From Aquabacterium sp. (GTDB lineage Bacteria > Pseudomonadota > Gammaproteobacteria > Burkholderiales > Burkholderiaceae_C): a DNA stretch of 61,889 nt. Shown piece after piece: positions 9,030 through 18,186 of the stretch; within the stretch, counting starts at the first letter, position 1, and each line of letters opens with the position of its first letter. The translations under genes were made by a program, and so were the position numbers. Where the stretch lies: positions 1 through 61,889 of the forward strand of contig NZ_JACRAH010000045.1 of the NCBI RefSeq assembly GCF_016234775.1, given 5' to 3'. The notes beneath the pieces are model-generated. The model saw only the letters and a program-made list of their open reading frames with translations, was not told the DNA's origin and searched no databases.

Positions 9030-9356
9030 GTTTTTCTCCGCCCTTTCTCATCCACATTGGTTTGGCATGTTTGGCGGAGACCGGCGGTGCTACCCGTGGC
9101 CTGCCGATCAGCATTTGTCGTATCCCGCCATATTGCTGTCGTGATTCGCCTCCTGTGGCTTTGAGGCCTCCATTCACATAAGGGGAATGGGGCTTCGGGC
9201 ATCGATCTGAGTGGTTGCCTTCGTTTCGCACAGTGCAACACAATCCGCCCTCTGTTAACAATTGACATGTTGTTAACAAATTCACACATGTAAAACGGCA
9301 TCCATTTATCGACGTGTTTGTCGCGTGGTTTGGCGTGCCGGCGGAAGCGATTGCCC
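9030..9356. other. Gene-free leader region upstream of the copper radical oxidase fusion
   Basis: About 327 bases with no credible gene. Its right part is AT-rich and holds the inverted repeat listed at 9254-9277. The translation start of the next gene is taken as the ATG at 9357; a TTG in the same frame at 9318 is less likely. Confidence 0.6.
9254..9277. promoter_or_regulatory. Perfect inverted repeat overlapping a -35 element
   Basis: GTTAACAA at 9254-9261 and TTGTTAAC at 9270-9277 are exact reverse complements separated by 8 bases. The spacer begins with TTGACA (9262-9267), a consensus -35 hexamer for the + strand. A transcription factor dimer bound here would cover the promoter of the large oxidase gene about 80 bases downstream. 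No good -10 was found at 16-18 bases spacing, so the promoter part is tentative. Confidence 0.55.
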
Positions 9357-12300
9357 ATGAATAACAAGGTTCTAATCACCAGTCAGAACGCGACGCGCAA
9401 GCGTGTTGTCCTGCTTGTGGCCTGTGTGTCGGCGCTGGCTTATGCGGCGTCTCAACTGGTGAGCGGTTCGGGCTCAGCTACGCTGTTGGCAGCCGGGGAT
9501 ACGGCTCCCGTGGCGGCTCCTTCCGGTAGCGCTTCTTTGGTGTCGGCGCAGAACACCTACGCTGCACTCACGCCCGAACAAGCAGCCTTGACCCGGTGGG
9601 ATGCCCCGGTTTCGCTGCCGGTGGTGCCGGTGGGCGCGGCCCTGTTGTCCAATGGCAAAGTGCTCGTGTGGGCCAGCAACCTGACGAACAACTTCAACGC
9701 CAGCGGCAACACCATGACCGCCTTGTTCGATCCCGTGACGGGCACGTCCGTGGCTCGCAACGTGACCGAAACGGCGCACAACATGTTCTGCCCGGGCACG
9801 GCCCGTCTGACCGATGGCAGCTTGTTGATCAACGGTGGTTATGACGCGGCGCAAAGCTCGCTGTATGACCCGGTGGCCAACACCTGGAAGGCCACGGCCA
9901 AAGTGACCGTGCCACGCGGGTACCCAGGTAGTACCACGCTGGCGGATGGTTCGGTCTTGACCCTGGGGGGCGCCTGGGGCAATGTGACCGCCGGTGCAAA
10001 AGGTGCCGAAGTCTTCACGCTGGCAAGCGGTTGGCGTCAACTCAGCGGCGTGCCAGATGTGCCCGAGTTCATGATGGACCGCACGTTCAAGGGCTGGCAG
10101 AGCAACTCTCACTACAACCTGATCCCCACGGGTAACGGCAAGGTCCTGCTGGCTGCGCCCGCGGTGGACATGTACTGGATCGACACGCAAGGCAACGGCA
10201 GCTACACGCCTGCCGGTCAGCGTGGCGACGATGGCCTGGCGTTTTCTGCCAACACGGTGATGTTCGAGGCCGGCAAGATCCTGAAGGTGGGTGGCTCCTC
10301 CTGGAACAACAACACGCCATCGAGCGCCGGTGCCTATTTGCTGGACACCAACAACGGCGGGGTGGATGTGCAGAAGCTGGCGCCGATGGCGTATCCGCGC
10401 ACCTTCTCCAATAGCGTGGTCTTGCCCAATGGCCAGGTGGTCGTTGTAGGGGGGCAGACGGCCACCCTGGAGTTCTCGGATTCCAACGCCGTGCTGGCGC
10501 CGGAGATCTTTGATCCGGTGACCGGCAAGTTCACCGTGCTGCCGCCGATGAAGGTGGCGCGCAACTATCACAGCGTGGCGGTGTTGCTGCCTGACGCCAG
10601 GGTGATGGTGGGCGGTGGTGGTCTGTGCGCTTGCGCGGCCGACCATGCCGATGCGGAGATCATGTCGCCGCCGTATCTGTTCAATGCCGATGGCAGCAAG
10701 GCGGCGCGCCCAGCCATTACGGTGTCGCCCGACAAGGTGGGTTACGGCAGCACCGCCAATGTGGAAACGGATTCTGCCATCACGGGCTTTGCCATGGTGC
10801 GGCTGGGCGCGGTGACGCACGCGGTCAACAACGGGCAGCGGCGTGTGTCGCTGTCCTTCACGCAGACGGACGCCACCCACTACGCGCTCAACATCCCCAG
10901 CAACCCGGGCATCCTGGTTCCAGGCCAGTGGATGTTGTTTGCGATGAACGCCAATGGCACGCCTTCCATGGCGCGCTTTGTGACCGTGAGCAATGAAGGC
11001 GCCCCGGTGCTGCCTGCTCAGGCCGCCATCACGGTGACGGCGGGCGGCACGGTCAATGCCAGCGTCAAGGCCTCGACCGCAACAGGCACCCTGACGTACA
11101 GCGCAACAGGCTTGCCTCAAGGGGTGTCCATCAACAGCAGTACGGGCGCCATCACGGGTACGGCTTCTGTGCCGGGCAAGTATGTGGTGACTGTTCGCGT
11201 GAGCAATGGCACCCAGACCGTGAGCACTGACACCACGCTGGACGTGATCGGCGCCGGCGCGGGCACGGGCCTGCTGGCGCAATACTTCAACAACACGACC
11301 GTCAGTGGCACGGTGGCTTTGCAGGCCACGCAAGCCGTCAACTTCGCGTGGGGTAACGGTGCGCCTGCCGCGGGCCTGTCCGCTGACAACTTCTCGGTGC
11401 GTTGGATCGGCTCGATCGAGGCAGTGAGCTCCGGTGCCACACAGATCCAGACCGTGACCGACGACGGTGTTCGCGTGTGGGTCAACAACCAGCTGGTTAT
11501 CGACAACTGGACCGCCCACGCGCCCACTACCAATACCGCCATGGTCAACATGGTGGCCGGCCAGCGCTATGCCGTGGTGGTGGAGTATTTCGAGCAAGGT
11601 GGCGGGGCCACCATGCAACTGAACTGGCAGCCGGCCGGTGCCACGGCCTTCGTGCCCGTGCCAGCTGATCGCCTTTACGCAGGTGTCGCGCCTTCGGTGT
11701 CTAACCTGGCGCAAGGCAAGGCCGCCACGCAGTCTTCCACGTATGAGACAGCGGCAGCCAGCCGTGCGGTGGATGGCAATACCAACGGCACTTACGGTGC
11801 TGGCTCCGTGAACCATACGGCATCCACCGCTGCACAGGACTGGTGGCAGGTGGACCTGGGGCGTCTCAGTCGCATTGACCTGATCCAGTTGTGGAACCGC
11901 ACGGATGGCAGCACAGCCCGTCTGCAGAACTTCTATGTGCTGGTCTCTCCGACCGACATGACTGGTCGCACATTGACCAATCTGCTGTCTGACCCCAAGG
12001 TCATACAGCGCAAGGTTGGCGTAAGCACGGTGGTCAGCAACATTGGTATCCCGGTCAATGGCCTGGGTCGCTATGTGCGCGTGCAGTTCATCGGTCAGAA
12101 CTTCCTGCATATGGCCGAAGTCCAGGTCTGGGGTGGCCCCGGCGTGTACAACACGCCGACCATCAACGCCATTGGTGCGCAGACGGGTCTGATCAACAGC
12201 AACTTCAATCTGGCCGTGAGCGCCAGTGATGTGGACGGCAATCCCTTGACCTTCACCGCCACCGGCTTGCCTGCTGGTTTGAGCGTTGCGCCGGCCAGTG

Positions 12301-15023
12301 GCGTGATCCAGGGCAGCCCCTCGGCGGCGGGTGTGTTCAACGTGACGGTGACGGCCGCCAATGATGGTGGTTTGAATGCCTCGACCAGCTTCCAGTTGAC
12401 GGTGCTGGACGCGGTGCCGGCAGTCACCAATCTGCCCGCGCCTCTGGTGAGCAGCGGCGGTGCAGCCAGCTATGCGCCGGTGATAGGCAGTGGTGCCAGC
12501 GCGCAGTACAGCTGGAACTATGGCGACGGCACGGGTGATACGGCCTTCAGTGCCACCGCAGCTTCCAGTCACATCTTCAGTGCGCCTGGCGTCTACAACG
12601 TGGTGCTGACCGTGCGCACGGCTGATGGTCGCGTGTCGTCCTATCGCTTCCTGCAAGCCGTGGGCAATGGTGCGGCGACGTCGGTGAGCCGAACCACATC
12701 CAATCTGGCGCTGGAGGCGCGCACCGGTGCGTCGACCCGCCTGTGGGTGGTCAACGCGGACAACGATTCGGTCAGTGTGTTTGACACGGCTACCAATGCC
12801 CGCGTGGCGGAAATCAATGTAGGCAGTGCGCCCCGCAGCATCGCACGTGCCAATGATGGCCGCATGTGGGTGGTCAACAAGACAGGTGCATCCATCAGCG
12901 TCATCAACGCCGGCACGCTGGCGGTGGTGCAGACGATCAGTCTGCCGCGTGCCTCACAGCCTTACGGCATTGTGTTCTCGCCTGCAGACGGCGCAGCCCT
13001 GGTCACGCTGGAGGCTGGCGGCAAGCTGCTCAAGCTGGATGGCAGCACGGGTGCGCCGCTGGCGTTCCTGGATGTGGGCATGGACGTGCGCCATATGGCA
13101 GTCTCTGCCGGGGGCGACAAGCTCCTGCTGTCTCGTTTCATCACCAAGCCGCTGCCGGGTGAAGGCACGGCCACGGTCAGCACCACCAACGCGGCAGGCA
13201 ACCCGGTTGGGGCCGATGTGCTGGTGGTCGACCCTCGCACCATGAGCTTGAGCAAGAACGTGGTGCTGGCGCACAGCGAGCGCGTGGATGGCTCCAACTC
13301 GGGTCGGGGGATCCCCAACTACCTGGGCGCTGCGGCCATCTCGCCTGATGGGCAAACGGCCTGGGTGCCTTCCAAGCAGGACAACATCAAGCGCGGCACG
13401 CTGCGCGATGGCAACAACCTGGAGTTCAAGCACACGGTGCGCTCCATCAGCTCGCGCATCGACATGGGCAGCCTCAGTGAGGACCTTGCCGGTCGTGTGG
13501 ACTTCAACCTGTCCAGCGTGGCCAGTGCGGCCGCCTTCCATCCCAAGGGCGCCTATCTGTTCGTCGCACTGGAAACCAACCGCCAGGTGGCGGTGGTGGA
13601 CGCTGCGGGCAAGCAGGAGCTCTTCCGTCTGGAAGTGGGCCTGGCACCGCAAGGTCTGGTGGTCTCGGCAGATGGCTTGAAGCTGTACGTGAGCAACTTC
13701 GTGAGCCGCACGGTCAGTGTCATCGATCTGACGCCGCTGGTGAACTTCGGCCAGGCCACGCTCAATGCGCAAGCCACGCTGAATGCCATCACCACGGAAA
13801 AGCTGCCGACCGCGGTGCTCAAGGGCAAGCAGTTGTTCTATGACGCTCGCGACCCTCGTCTGGCACGCGACAGCTACATGAGCTGCGCTAGCTGCCACAA
13901 CGACGGTGGGCACGATGGCCGCGTGTGGGACCTGACCGGACTGGGTGAAGGCCTGCGCAACACGATTACCTTGCGTGGCCGTGGTGGCATGGCCGATGGT
14001 TTCCTGCACTGGAGCGCTAATTTTGACGAGGTGCAGGACTTCGAAGCCCAGATTCGCGGCCTGGCTGGCGGCACAGGTCTGATGAACGATGCTGACTTCA
14101 ATCTGGGTACGCGCAGCCAGTCCCTGGGGGACAAGAAGGCCGGCGTCAGTGCCGATCTGGATGCGATGGCGGCTTATGTGGCCTCGCTCAACACCTTTGC
14201 GCCATCACCTAATCGCAACGCGGATGGCAGCCTGACTACTGCGGCTGTGGCTGGCAAGGCCGTGTTCAAGGCCTTCAACTGTGCCAAGTGCCATTCAGGT
14301 AATGACTTCACCAGCAGCGGTGATGCCAGCCTGTTGAAGGACATTGGCACGATCAAGGCCAGCAGTGGAGCCCGTCTGGGTGGCGTCTTGCCTGGCATCG
14401 ACGTGCCCACGCTGCGTGATGTGTGGGCAACCGGGCCCTATCTGCATGATGGTTCTGCAGCCACGCTGGCGGATGCGGTCAGCGCGCACAACAGCGCCAG
14501 CCTCAATGGGGGCGTGATCAACAGCACCGACATGGGCAACCTGGTGGCCTACCTCAGCCAGGTTGGCAGCGAGGAAGGCGCCGCGCCCACGCCCTACACA
14601 AACGGCACCATCTTTGGCAAGACCACGACCGGGGCGGCCTTTGCCGATCCTGTCGTGGCAGGGCAGAAGCTCACTGGTGTGATCGTGCGCTCAGGGTGGT
14701 GGCTGGATGCCATACAAGGGCTGGCCACACCAGCCAACCTGCCTTCACACGGTGGCACAGGCGGTAGCGCCAAGACCGTGACCTGGCCGGCTGGCGAGTA
14801 CCTGGTCCGCATCTATGGCAAGGTGGGCTCAACCGGCGTGATCTCGGTGCTCAACTTCGTGACCAACACAGGGCGTGTACTGGGCCCTTACGGCACAGGC
14901 CAGGGACAGACCAGCACCACCGCATTCGACTACACCGTGCCCACGGGCAACCGCGTGCTGGGCTTTGTGGGCAATGCCGGCACCTCCCTGAATGCCATCG
15001 GGGTGATTTATGGGCCGCTCTGA
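9357..15023 (+). CDS. Secreted copper radical oxidase fused to adhesive modules, di-heme cytochrome and jacalin-like lectin
   Basis: Protein of 1888 residues with an N-terminal membrane/secretion segment (about 11-35). Order of parts: kelch galactose-oxidase domain (about 70-560); Ig-like module; PA14 (about 640-770); F5/8 discoidin-like domain (about 780-925); second Ig; PKD (WNYGDGTGD); YVTN-type beta-propeller (about 1120-1480); di-heme cytochrome with CASCH (C1510, C1513, H1514) and CAKCH (C1642, C1645, H1646); C-terminal jacalin-like fold (about 1740-1888). All signature residues of galactose oxidase have counterparts: Cys145 (MFCPG), Tyr189 (RGYPG), Trp207, Tyr404-His405 (NYHS) and His488 (VTHAVN). 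An intact Tyr-Cys copper radical site is therefore expected, producing H2O2 from an alcohol or sugar. The di-heme part resembles cytochrome c peroxidases (PYLHDGSAATL). Substrate is unknown. It overlaps the next gene by 14 bases. Confidence 0.9.
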   Translation: MNNKVLITSQNATRKRVVLLVACVSALAYAASQLVSGSGSATLLAAGDTAPVAAPSGSASLVSAQNTYAALTPEQAALTRWDAPVSLPVVPVGAALLSNGKVLVWASNLTNNFNASGNTMTALFDPVTGTSVARNVTETAHNMFCPGTARLTDGSLLINGGYDAAQSSLYDPVANTWKATAKVTVPRGYPGSTTLADGSVLTLGGAWGNVTAGAKGAEVFTLASGWRQLSGVPDVPEFMMDRTFKGWQSNSHYNLIPTGNGKVLLAAPAVDMYWIDTQGNGSYTPAGQRGDDGLAFSANTVMFEAGKILKVGGSSWNNNTPSSAGAYLLDTNNGGVDVQKLAPMAYPRTFSNSVVLPNGQVVVVGGQTATLEFSDSNAVLAPEIFDPVTGKFTVLPPMKVARNYHSVAVLLPDARVMVGGGGLCACAADHADAEIMSPPYLFNADGSKAARPAITVSPDKVGYGSTANVETDSAITGFAMVRLGAVTHAVNNGQRRVSLSFTQTDATHYALNIPSNPGILVPGQWMLFAMNANGTPSMARFVTVSNEGAPVLPAQAAITVTAGGTVNASVKASTATGTLTYSATGLPQGVSINSSTGAITGTASVPGKYVVTVRVSNGTQTVSTDTTLDVIGAGAGTGLLAQYFNNTTVSGTVALQATQAVNFAWGNGAPAAGLSADNFSVRWIGSIEAVSSGATQIQTVTDDGVRVWVNNQLVIDNWTAHAPTTNTAMVNMVAGQRYAVVVEYFEQGGGATMQLNWQPAGATAFVPVPADRLYAGVAPSVSNLAQGKAATQSSTYETAAASRAVDGNTNGTYGAGSVNHTASTAAQDWWQVDLGRLSRIDLIQLWNRTDGSTARLQNFYVLVSPTDMTGRTLTNLLSDPKVIQRKVGVSTVVSNIGIPVNGLGRYVRVQFIGQNFLHMAEVQVWGGPGVYNTPTINAIGAQTGLINSNFNLAVSASDVDGNPLTFTATGLPAGLSVAPASGVIQGSPSAAGVFNVTVTAANDGGLNASTSFQLTVLDAVPAVTNLPAPLVSSGGAASYAPVIGSGASAQYSWNYGDGTGDTAFSATAASSHIFSAPGVYNVVLTVRTADGRVSSYRFLQAVGNGAATSVSRTTSNLALEARTGASTRLWVVNADNDSVSVFDTATNARVAEINVGSAPRSIARANDGRMWVVNKTGASISVINAGTLAVVQTISLPRASQPYGIVFSPADGAALVTLEAGGKLLKLDGSTGAPLAFLDVGMDVRHMAVSAGGDKLLLSRFITKPLPGEGTATVSTTNAAGNPVGADVLVVDPRTMSLSKNVVLAHSERVDGSNSGRGIPNYLGAAAISPDGQTAWVPSKQDNIKRGTLRDGNNLEFKHTVRSISSRIDMGSLSEDLAGRVDFNLSSVASAAAFHPKGAYLFVALETNRQVAVVDAAGKQELFRLEVGLAPQGLVVSADGLKLYVSNFVSRTVSVIDLTPLVNFGQATLNAQATLNAITTEKLPTAVLKGKQLFYDARDPRLARDSYMSCASCHNDGGHDGRVWDLTGLGEGLRNTITLRGRGGMADGFLHWSANFDEVQDFEAQIRGLAGGTGLMNDADFNLGTRSQSLGDKKAGVSADLDAMAAYVASLNTFAPSPNRNADGSLTTAAVAGKAVFKAFNCAKCHSGNDFTSSGDASLLKDIGTIKASSGARLGGVLPGIDVPTLRDVWATGPYLHDGSAATLADAVSAHNSASLNGGVINSTDMGNLVAYLSQVGSEEGAAPTPYTNGTIFGKTTTGAAFADPVVAGQKLTGVIVRSGWWLDAIQGLATPANLPSHGGTGGSAKTVTWPAGEYLVRIYGKVGSTGVISVLNFVTNTGRVLGPYGTGQGQTSTTAFDYTVPTGNRVLGFVGNAGTSLNAIGVIYGPL

Positions 15024-15492
15024 TGCGGGCTTGTCGCGCTGGAGACTGTTGCTGATCTTGCTGGTGATCGGTGCAGCGTTGGCGGGGGGCTATGCCTGGT
15101 GGCAGCGGCAAGCGCAACTGTCCGAGGGTGAGGCCTTGTTTCGTGGCGAGCAGGCCATGAACGCTTCCCTGGCCGGCCAGTCGATGGGCCTTCCTGTGGT
15201 GGCCACGCGCTGCAGCAATTGCCATGAGGCGCGCCAGCCTGTGCCTTTGTCGGACCAGGCGGCTTCCGCGGTGTCTGCTCGCACCTACGCCAGCCCCTTG
15301 AGCGCCATGTGGCTCCAGCAGGCTCGCTTGCGCCATGGTGGGCCCGAGACTGTGTATGACGCCCGCAGCCTGTGCCAGTTGTTGCGCACTGGTGTCGATC
15401 CCGCCATGATCATGGTCAGCACCGTGATGCCACGCTATCAGGCCACCGAGGCACAATGTGCCGCTCTGTGGACTTATCTGACCTCACGATGA
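15010..15492 (+). CDS. Membrane-anchored mono-heme cytochrome c
   Basis: Protein of 160 residues with one N-terminal membrane helix (about 11-30), no clear cleavage site, and a single heme-binding CSNCH motif (C68, C71, H72). A VMPRYQ segment near residue 139 is the likely source of the distal Met ligand. It should sit on the periplasmic face as an electron carrier. It starts inside the end of the copper oxidase gene and ends in an ATGA overlap with the SCO gene, so the three are translated as one unit. Inference: it passes electrons between the di-heme part of the upstream protein and the respiratory chain. Confidence 0.88.
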   Translation: MGRSDAGLSRWRLLLILLVIGAALAGGYAWWQRQAQLSEGEALFRGEQAMNASLAGQSMGLPVVATRCSNCHEARQPVPLSDQAASAVSARTYASPLSAMWLQQARLRHGGPETVYDARSLCQLLRTGVDPAMIMVSTVMPRYQATEAQCAALWTYLTSR

Positions 15493-16184
15493 CCAGCCGC
15501 CAAGTCGCAGACCTTGGTTCCGCACTCACCAGGCGGCACGTGTTGCTCGGCCTGGCCGCAGGCCTGGCCTGGCGTTCGACGCTGGCCGCGCCTGGTACGG
15601 AGAAGCCAGGCGTCAAGCGCACATCGAAGAAGTCGGAAGAGCAGGCCGCTGCCGAGCGTGTCAGCCAGCACTTTCCTTTCGGCCCGGTGTTGCCCGTGCG
15701 TCCCTTGCCGGCCTGGCCGATTCAGACGCATCAAGGCCTAAGCACCCATCTGGCTGCCTTGTGCAATGGCCATGTCACGGCCATCCAGTTGGTCTACACG
15801 AACTGTTCGGCGATTTGCCCTATCCAGGGTGCCTTGTTTGCGCAGGCCCAGAAGCTGGCAGCAGGCAAGCTCTCGCCTCAGGCGCAGTTCCTGTCCTTGA
15901 GCATTGATCCCTTGTCGGATACGCCGCAGGCCCTGGCCCGCTGGATCAAGCCCTACACACCCGCTGCAGGCTGGCTGGCCGCCGTGCCGTCCGTGGACGA
16001 TGTCAAGGCGATGCAGGATCTGCTGAGCAAAGGTGGCGAGGCCAAGGGGGATTCTCTGGATGCCCATCCTGGCCAGGTCTATTTCGTGAACCGAAAAGGT
16101 GCCCTGGTGCACCGCTCGCCATCCTTGCCCACGGCCGCGCAGATCGTGGCCATCATGGCGGACATCGAGCGCAGTCCGGATTGA
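15489..16184 (+). CDS. SCO1/SenC/PrrC-family copper chaperone, Tat-exported
   Basis: Protein of 231 residues with a thioredoxin-like SCO fold. The copper-binding CxxxCP motif is TNCSAICP (C106, C110), and the expected distal His is in DAHPGQVYF. The N-terminus has twin arginines at 15-16 followed by a hydrophobic stretch (RRHVLLGLAAGLAW), which suggests Tat export. SCO proteins deliver copper to cytochrome oxidase, and in Streptomyces a Sco protein loads the copper radical oxidase GlxA. Its place in an operon with a copper radical oxidase fusion suggests the same service here. The start at 15489 uses the ATGA overlap with the cytochrome gene. Confidence 0.88.
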   Translation: MTSRQVADLGSALTRRHVLLGLAAGLAWRSTLAAPGTEKPGVKRTSKKSEEQAAAERVSQHFPFGPVLPVRPLPAWPIQTHQGLSTHLAALCNGHVTAIQLVYTNCSAICPIQGALFAQAQKLAAGKLSPQAQFLSLSIDPLSDTPQALARWIKPYTPAAGWLAAVPSVDDVKAMQDLLSKGGEAKGDSLDAHPGQVYFVNRKGALVHRSPSLPTAAQIVAIMADIERSPD

Positions 16185-16304
16185 GGGCCACTCATCCGGA
16201 GGTGGGCAGGGTGCGCGCTGCCTTCTAGAATCCTGTGAGACCTATTGCTCACTGATTTCACCAGACGACAAACCTTCGCCACACGCAGTGAGGGTTCGCC
16301 ACTC

Positions 16305-16781
16305 ATGCGCCGTATCCCTTCTTCTCAAGCCGCACAGCGAGGAACCTCACTGCTCGAAATGATCTGTGCCATCACGATCATGGGCAGTGTGTCGGCCACG
16401 GCTTTGCCGGCCTTTGTGGATCTGCCTGGCGAAGCGCGCAAGGCGGTCATCGCCGGGCTGGATGGTGCAGTGGAGTCCGCCAGTGTGCTGATGCACGTGA
16501 AGTGCGCCACGCAGATGGATTGCCAACTCTCGGCGGGCCGTTCCGTGCTGAACCTGCCCAGTGGGCGCGTGCTCATGGAGCGAGGCTATCCGCAAGGTGG
16601 TGATCCATCCGGCATTGAAAACGCCTTGCAGCTCTCGGGCTTCACTGCTGTGCACGTGGCTGATCGCACCGTGTTCCAGAAGGATGGCGCACCACAGGCG
16701 GCCAACTGCTCGGTGAGCTACACCTCACCCCAGACAGATGGCAGCTTGCCCATCATCACGGTAGATACCTCAGGCTGCTGA
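16305..16781 (+). CDS. Type IV pilin-like / pseudopilin protein
   Basis: Protein of 158 residues with a class III signal: a short basic leader, the cleavage site QRG|TSLLEM with Glu at +5, and a hydrophobic helix. PilD-type processing and membrane assembly are expected. The remainder is short and contains four cysteines (CATQMDC and two near the C-terminus), a pattern common in minor pilins. No other pilus gene is adjacent. It overlaps the convergent hydrolase gene by 12 bases at the 3' ends. The start chosen is the ATG at 16305, which gives a leader of normal length. Confidence 0.85.
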   Translation: MRRIPSSQAAQRGTSLLEMICAITIMGSVSATALPAFVDLPGEARKAVIAGLDGAVESASVLMHVKCATQMDCQLSAGRSVLNLPSGRVLMERGYPQGGDPSGIENALQLSGFTAVHVADRTVFQKDGAPQAANCSVSYTSPQTDGSLPIITVDTSGC

Positions 16782-17642
16782 GGAGAGCTGCTGGCGCAAG
16801 AAGGGCACCACGGCGTCAGCCACGCCTTGGGGGTCATCTGCAAACGGGAAGTGCCCGCTTTGCGGCAGCAACACCACTTGGGCCTTGGCGAAGGTTTCCT
16901 TCTGTTGCTCGGCGTAGCGTGCCGGCAAGTAGGGGTCTGCGGCGCCCCACACCACCAGCGTGGGTGGGTTGAGCGGCGCCAGCATCTTGCCCAGCGCCTG
17001 GCTGCGGTTGTCCAGATCGCCCGTGGCGCGGTAGAGCTTGAGGATGGCTCGCTTGGTGCCCCAGTCCATGTCGTCATACATGCGGTTGACGAATTCCAGC
17101 GGCAGGCCTTTGGGGCAGCCCACCGAGATGGCCCATTTGAAGCCACTGCGGTTGGTAATCAATTGCTGCAGCTCGCCCAGGATGGGGGTGCGCCAGATGC
17201 GCGCCATGTAGTGCCAGCGGTAGCCTTTGAGCACGCCTGTGTTGATCAAGGTGAGGCTGCCCAGGCCCAGGGGGTTCATGGCGGCCCACATCAGACCCCA
17301 GGGCCCGCCAAAGTCATGCAGCACCAGGTGTGCTTTGAGCACGCCGAGCTGGCGCAAGGCCTCCGTCAGAAAGGCCGCGCCGCCTTCCACCGAGTAAGGG
17401 TACTCGGCGGGTTTGTCGGCCTGACCGAAGCCGGGCATGTCCATGGCGATGACGCGGCCGTGTGGTGCCACTGCCTGCATCAGTGTGCGCCAGTCCTCGC
17501 TGGAGCCTGGGTTGCCATGCACGAAGACCACCGCCTCCGTGGCCTTGAGGTTGACCCCGCCCTGGAACACACGCGTGTTGATGCCGCAGGCGTTCAGGCT
17601 GGATTGCTGCAAGGGCCACGTGTTGTCAGCGGTGTCGGTCAT
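16770..17642 (-). CDS. Alpha/beta hydrolase with Asp nucleophile (epoxide hydrolase / dehalogenase type)
   Basis: Cytoplasmic hydrolase of 290 residues. Seen: the oxyanion-hole motif HGNPGSSEDW (42-51), the nucleophile elbow HDFGG with Asp110, the acid-loop region VVWGAADPYLP, and the catalytic His in SGHFPF. An Asp nucleophile places it with epoxide hydrolases and haloalkane dehalogenases rather than esterases. In dehalogenases a Trp usually follows the Asp; here it is Phe, which leans toward an epoxide-hydrolase-like activity or another relative. The gene stands alone and converges on the pilin-like gene. Confidence 0.85.
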   Translation of the reverse strand: MTDTADNTWPLQQSSLNACGINTRVFQGGVNLKATEAVVFVHGNPGSSEDWRTLMQAVAPHGRVIAMDMPGFGQADKPAEYPYSVEGGAAFLTEALRQLGVLKAHLVLHDFGGPWGLMWAAMNPLGLGSLTLINTGVLKGYRWHYMARIWRTPILGELQQLITNRSGFKWAISVGCPKGLPLEFVNRMYDDMDWGTKRAILKLYRATGDLDNRSQALGKMLAPLNPPTLVVWGAADPYLPARYAEQQKETFAKAQVVLLPQSGHFPFADDPQGVADAVVPFLRQQLSSAA

Positions 17643-17724
17643 GGTCCGGTCTCCTTGTTATGAGTTTGCCCGTGATCATGCACCCAAAGCCGCTGAGGCG
17701 TCAGTTCACATGCGACAGGCCGCC

Positions 17725-18186
17725 TCAGTGGCGGTTGGCGTCGCAGCAGGCAGAGACGAGCGGTTTGTCTGTACCAGCGAGGTCATCCAGAATCGGGCAA
17801 CCGGCGCGGTCATCGCCATGACATTGTTCGGCCAGATCGCTGAGCGTGCGCTTCATGGCTTCCAGTGCCTCGATGCGCGCTTGCAGCGAGGCCACATGGG
17901 TCATGGCGAGCTTCTTCACCGCGGCACTGGAGCGGCGTCGGTTGCGCCACAGGTCGAGCAACTGCGCGATGTCCCCCATGCCGAAACCGAGGTCACGCGC
18001 GCGGCGGATGAAGTGCAGGGTGTGCACCGCATCGGCATCAAACAGGCGATAGCCGGAGTCGGTGCGCGGCGGTGGTGGCAGCAGACCCAGGCCTTCATAG
18101 TGGCGAATCATCTTGGCAGACACACCAGTCTGCTTCGACGCTTCGCCAATGTTGATGGGCTGAATCGCCTCAGGCCTGGACGTCAT
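17725..18186 (-). CDS. cueR: CueR-type MerR-family copper(I) regulator
   Basis: Regulator of 153 residues. The N-terminal winged helix is typical (INIGEASKQTGVSAKMIRHY), followed by the dimerisation helix and a C-terminal metal loop with Cys122 and Cys130 in CHGDDRAGCPI, the same eight-residue spacing as in E. coli CueR. It should sense Cu(I), Ag(I) or Au(I) and activate transcription from promoters with long spacers. Its start lies 17 bases inside the end of copZ, so both are read from the same promoter. The ATG at 18186 is chosen because the helix-turn-helix begins about 10 residues later. Confidence 0.94.
   Translation of the reverse strand: MTSRPEAIQPINIGEASKQTGVSAKMIRHYEGLGLLPPPPRTDSGYRLFDADAVHTLHFIRRARDLGFGMGDIAQLLDLWRNRRRSSAAVKKLAMTHVASLQARIEALEAMKRTLSDLAEQCHGDDRAGCPILDDLAGTDKPLVSACCDANRH

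Noticed and set aside
9474..12656. Minus-strand open frame of 1060 codons opposite the copper oxidase fusion
   Set aside because: Low-complexity His/Arg/Gly translation without domains; the + strand frame has clear galactose-oxidase and PA14 features.
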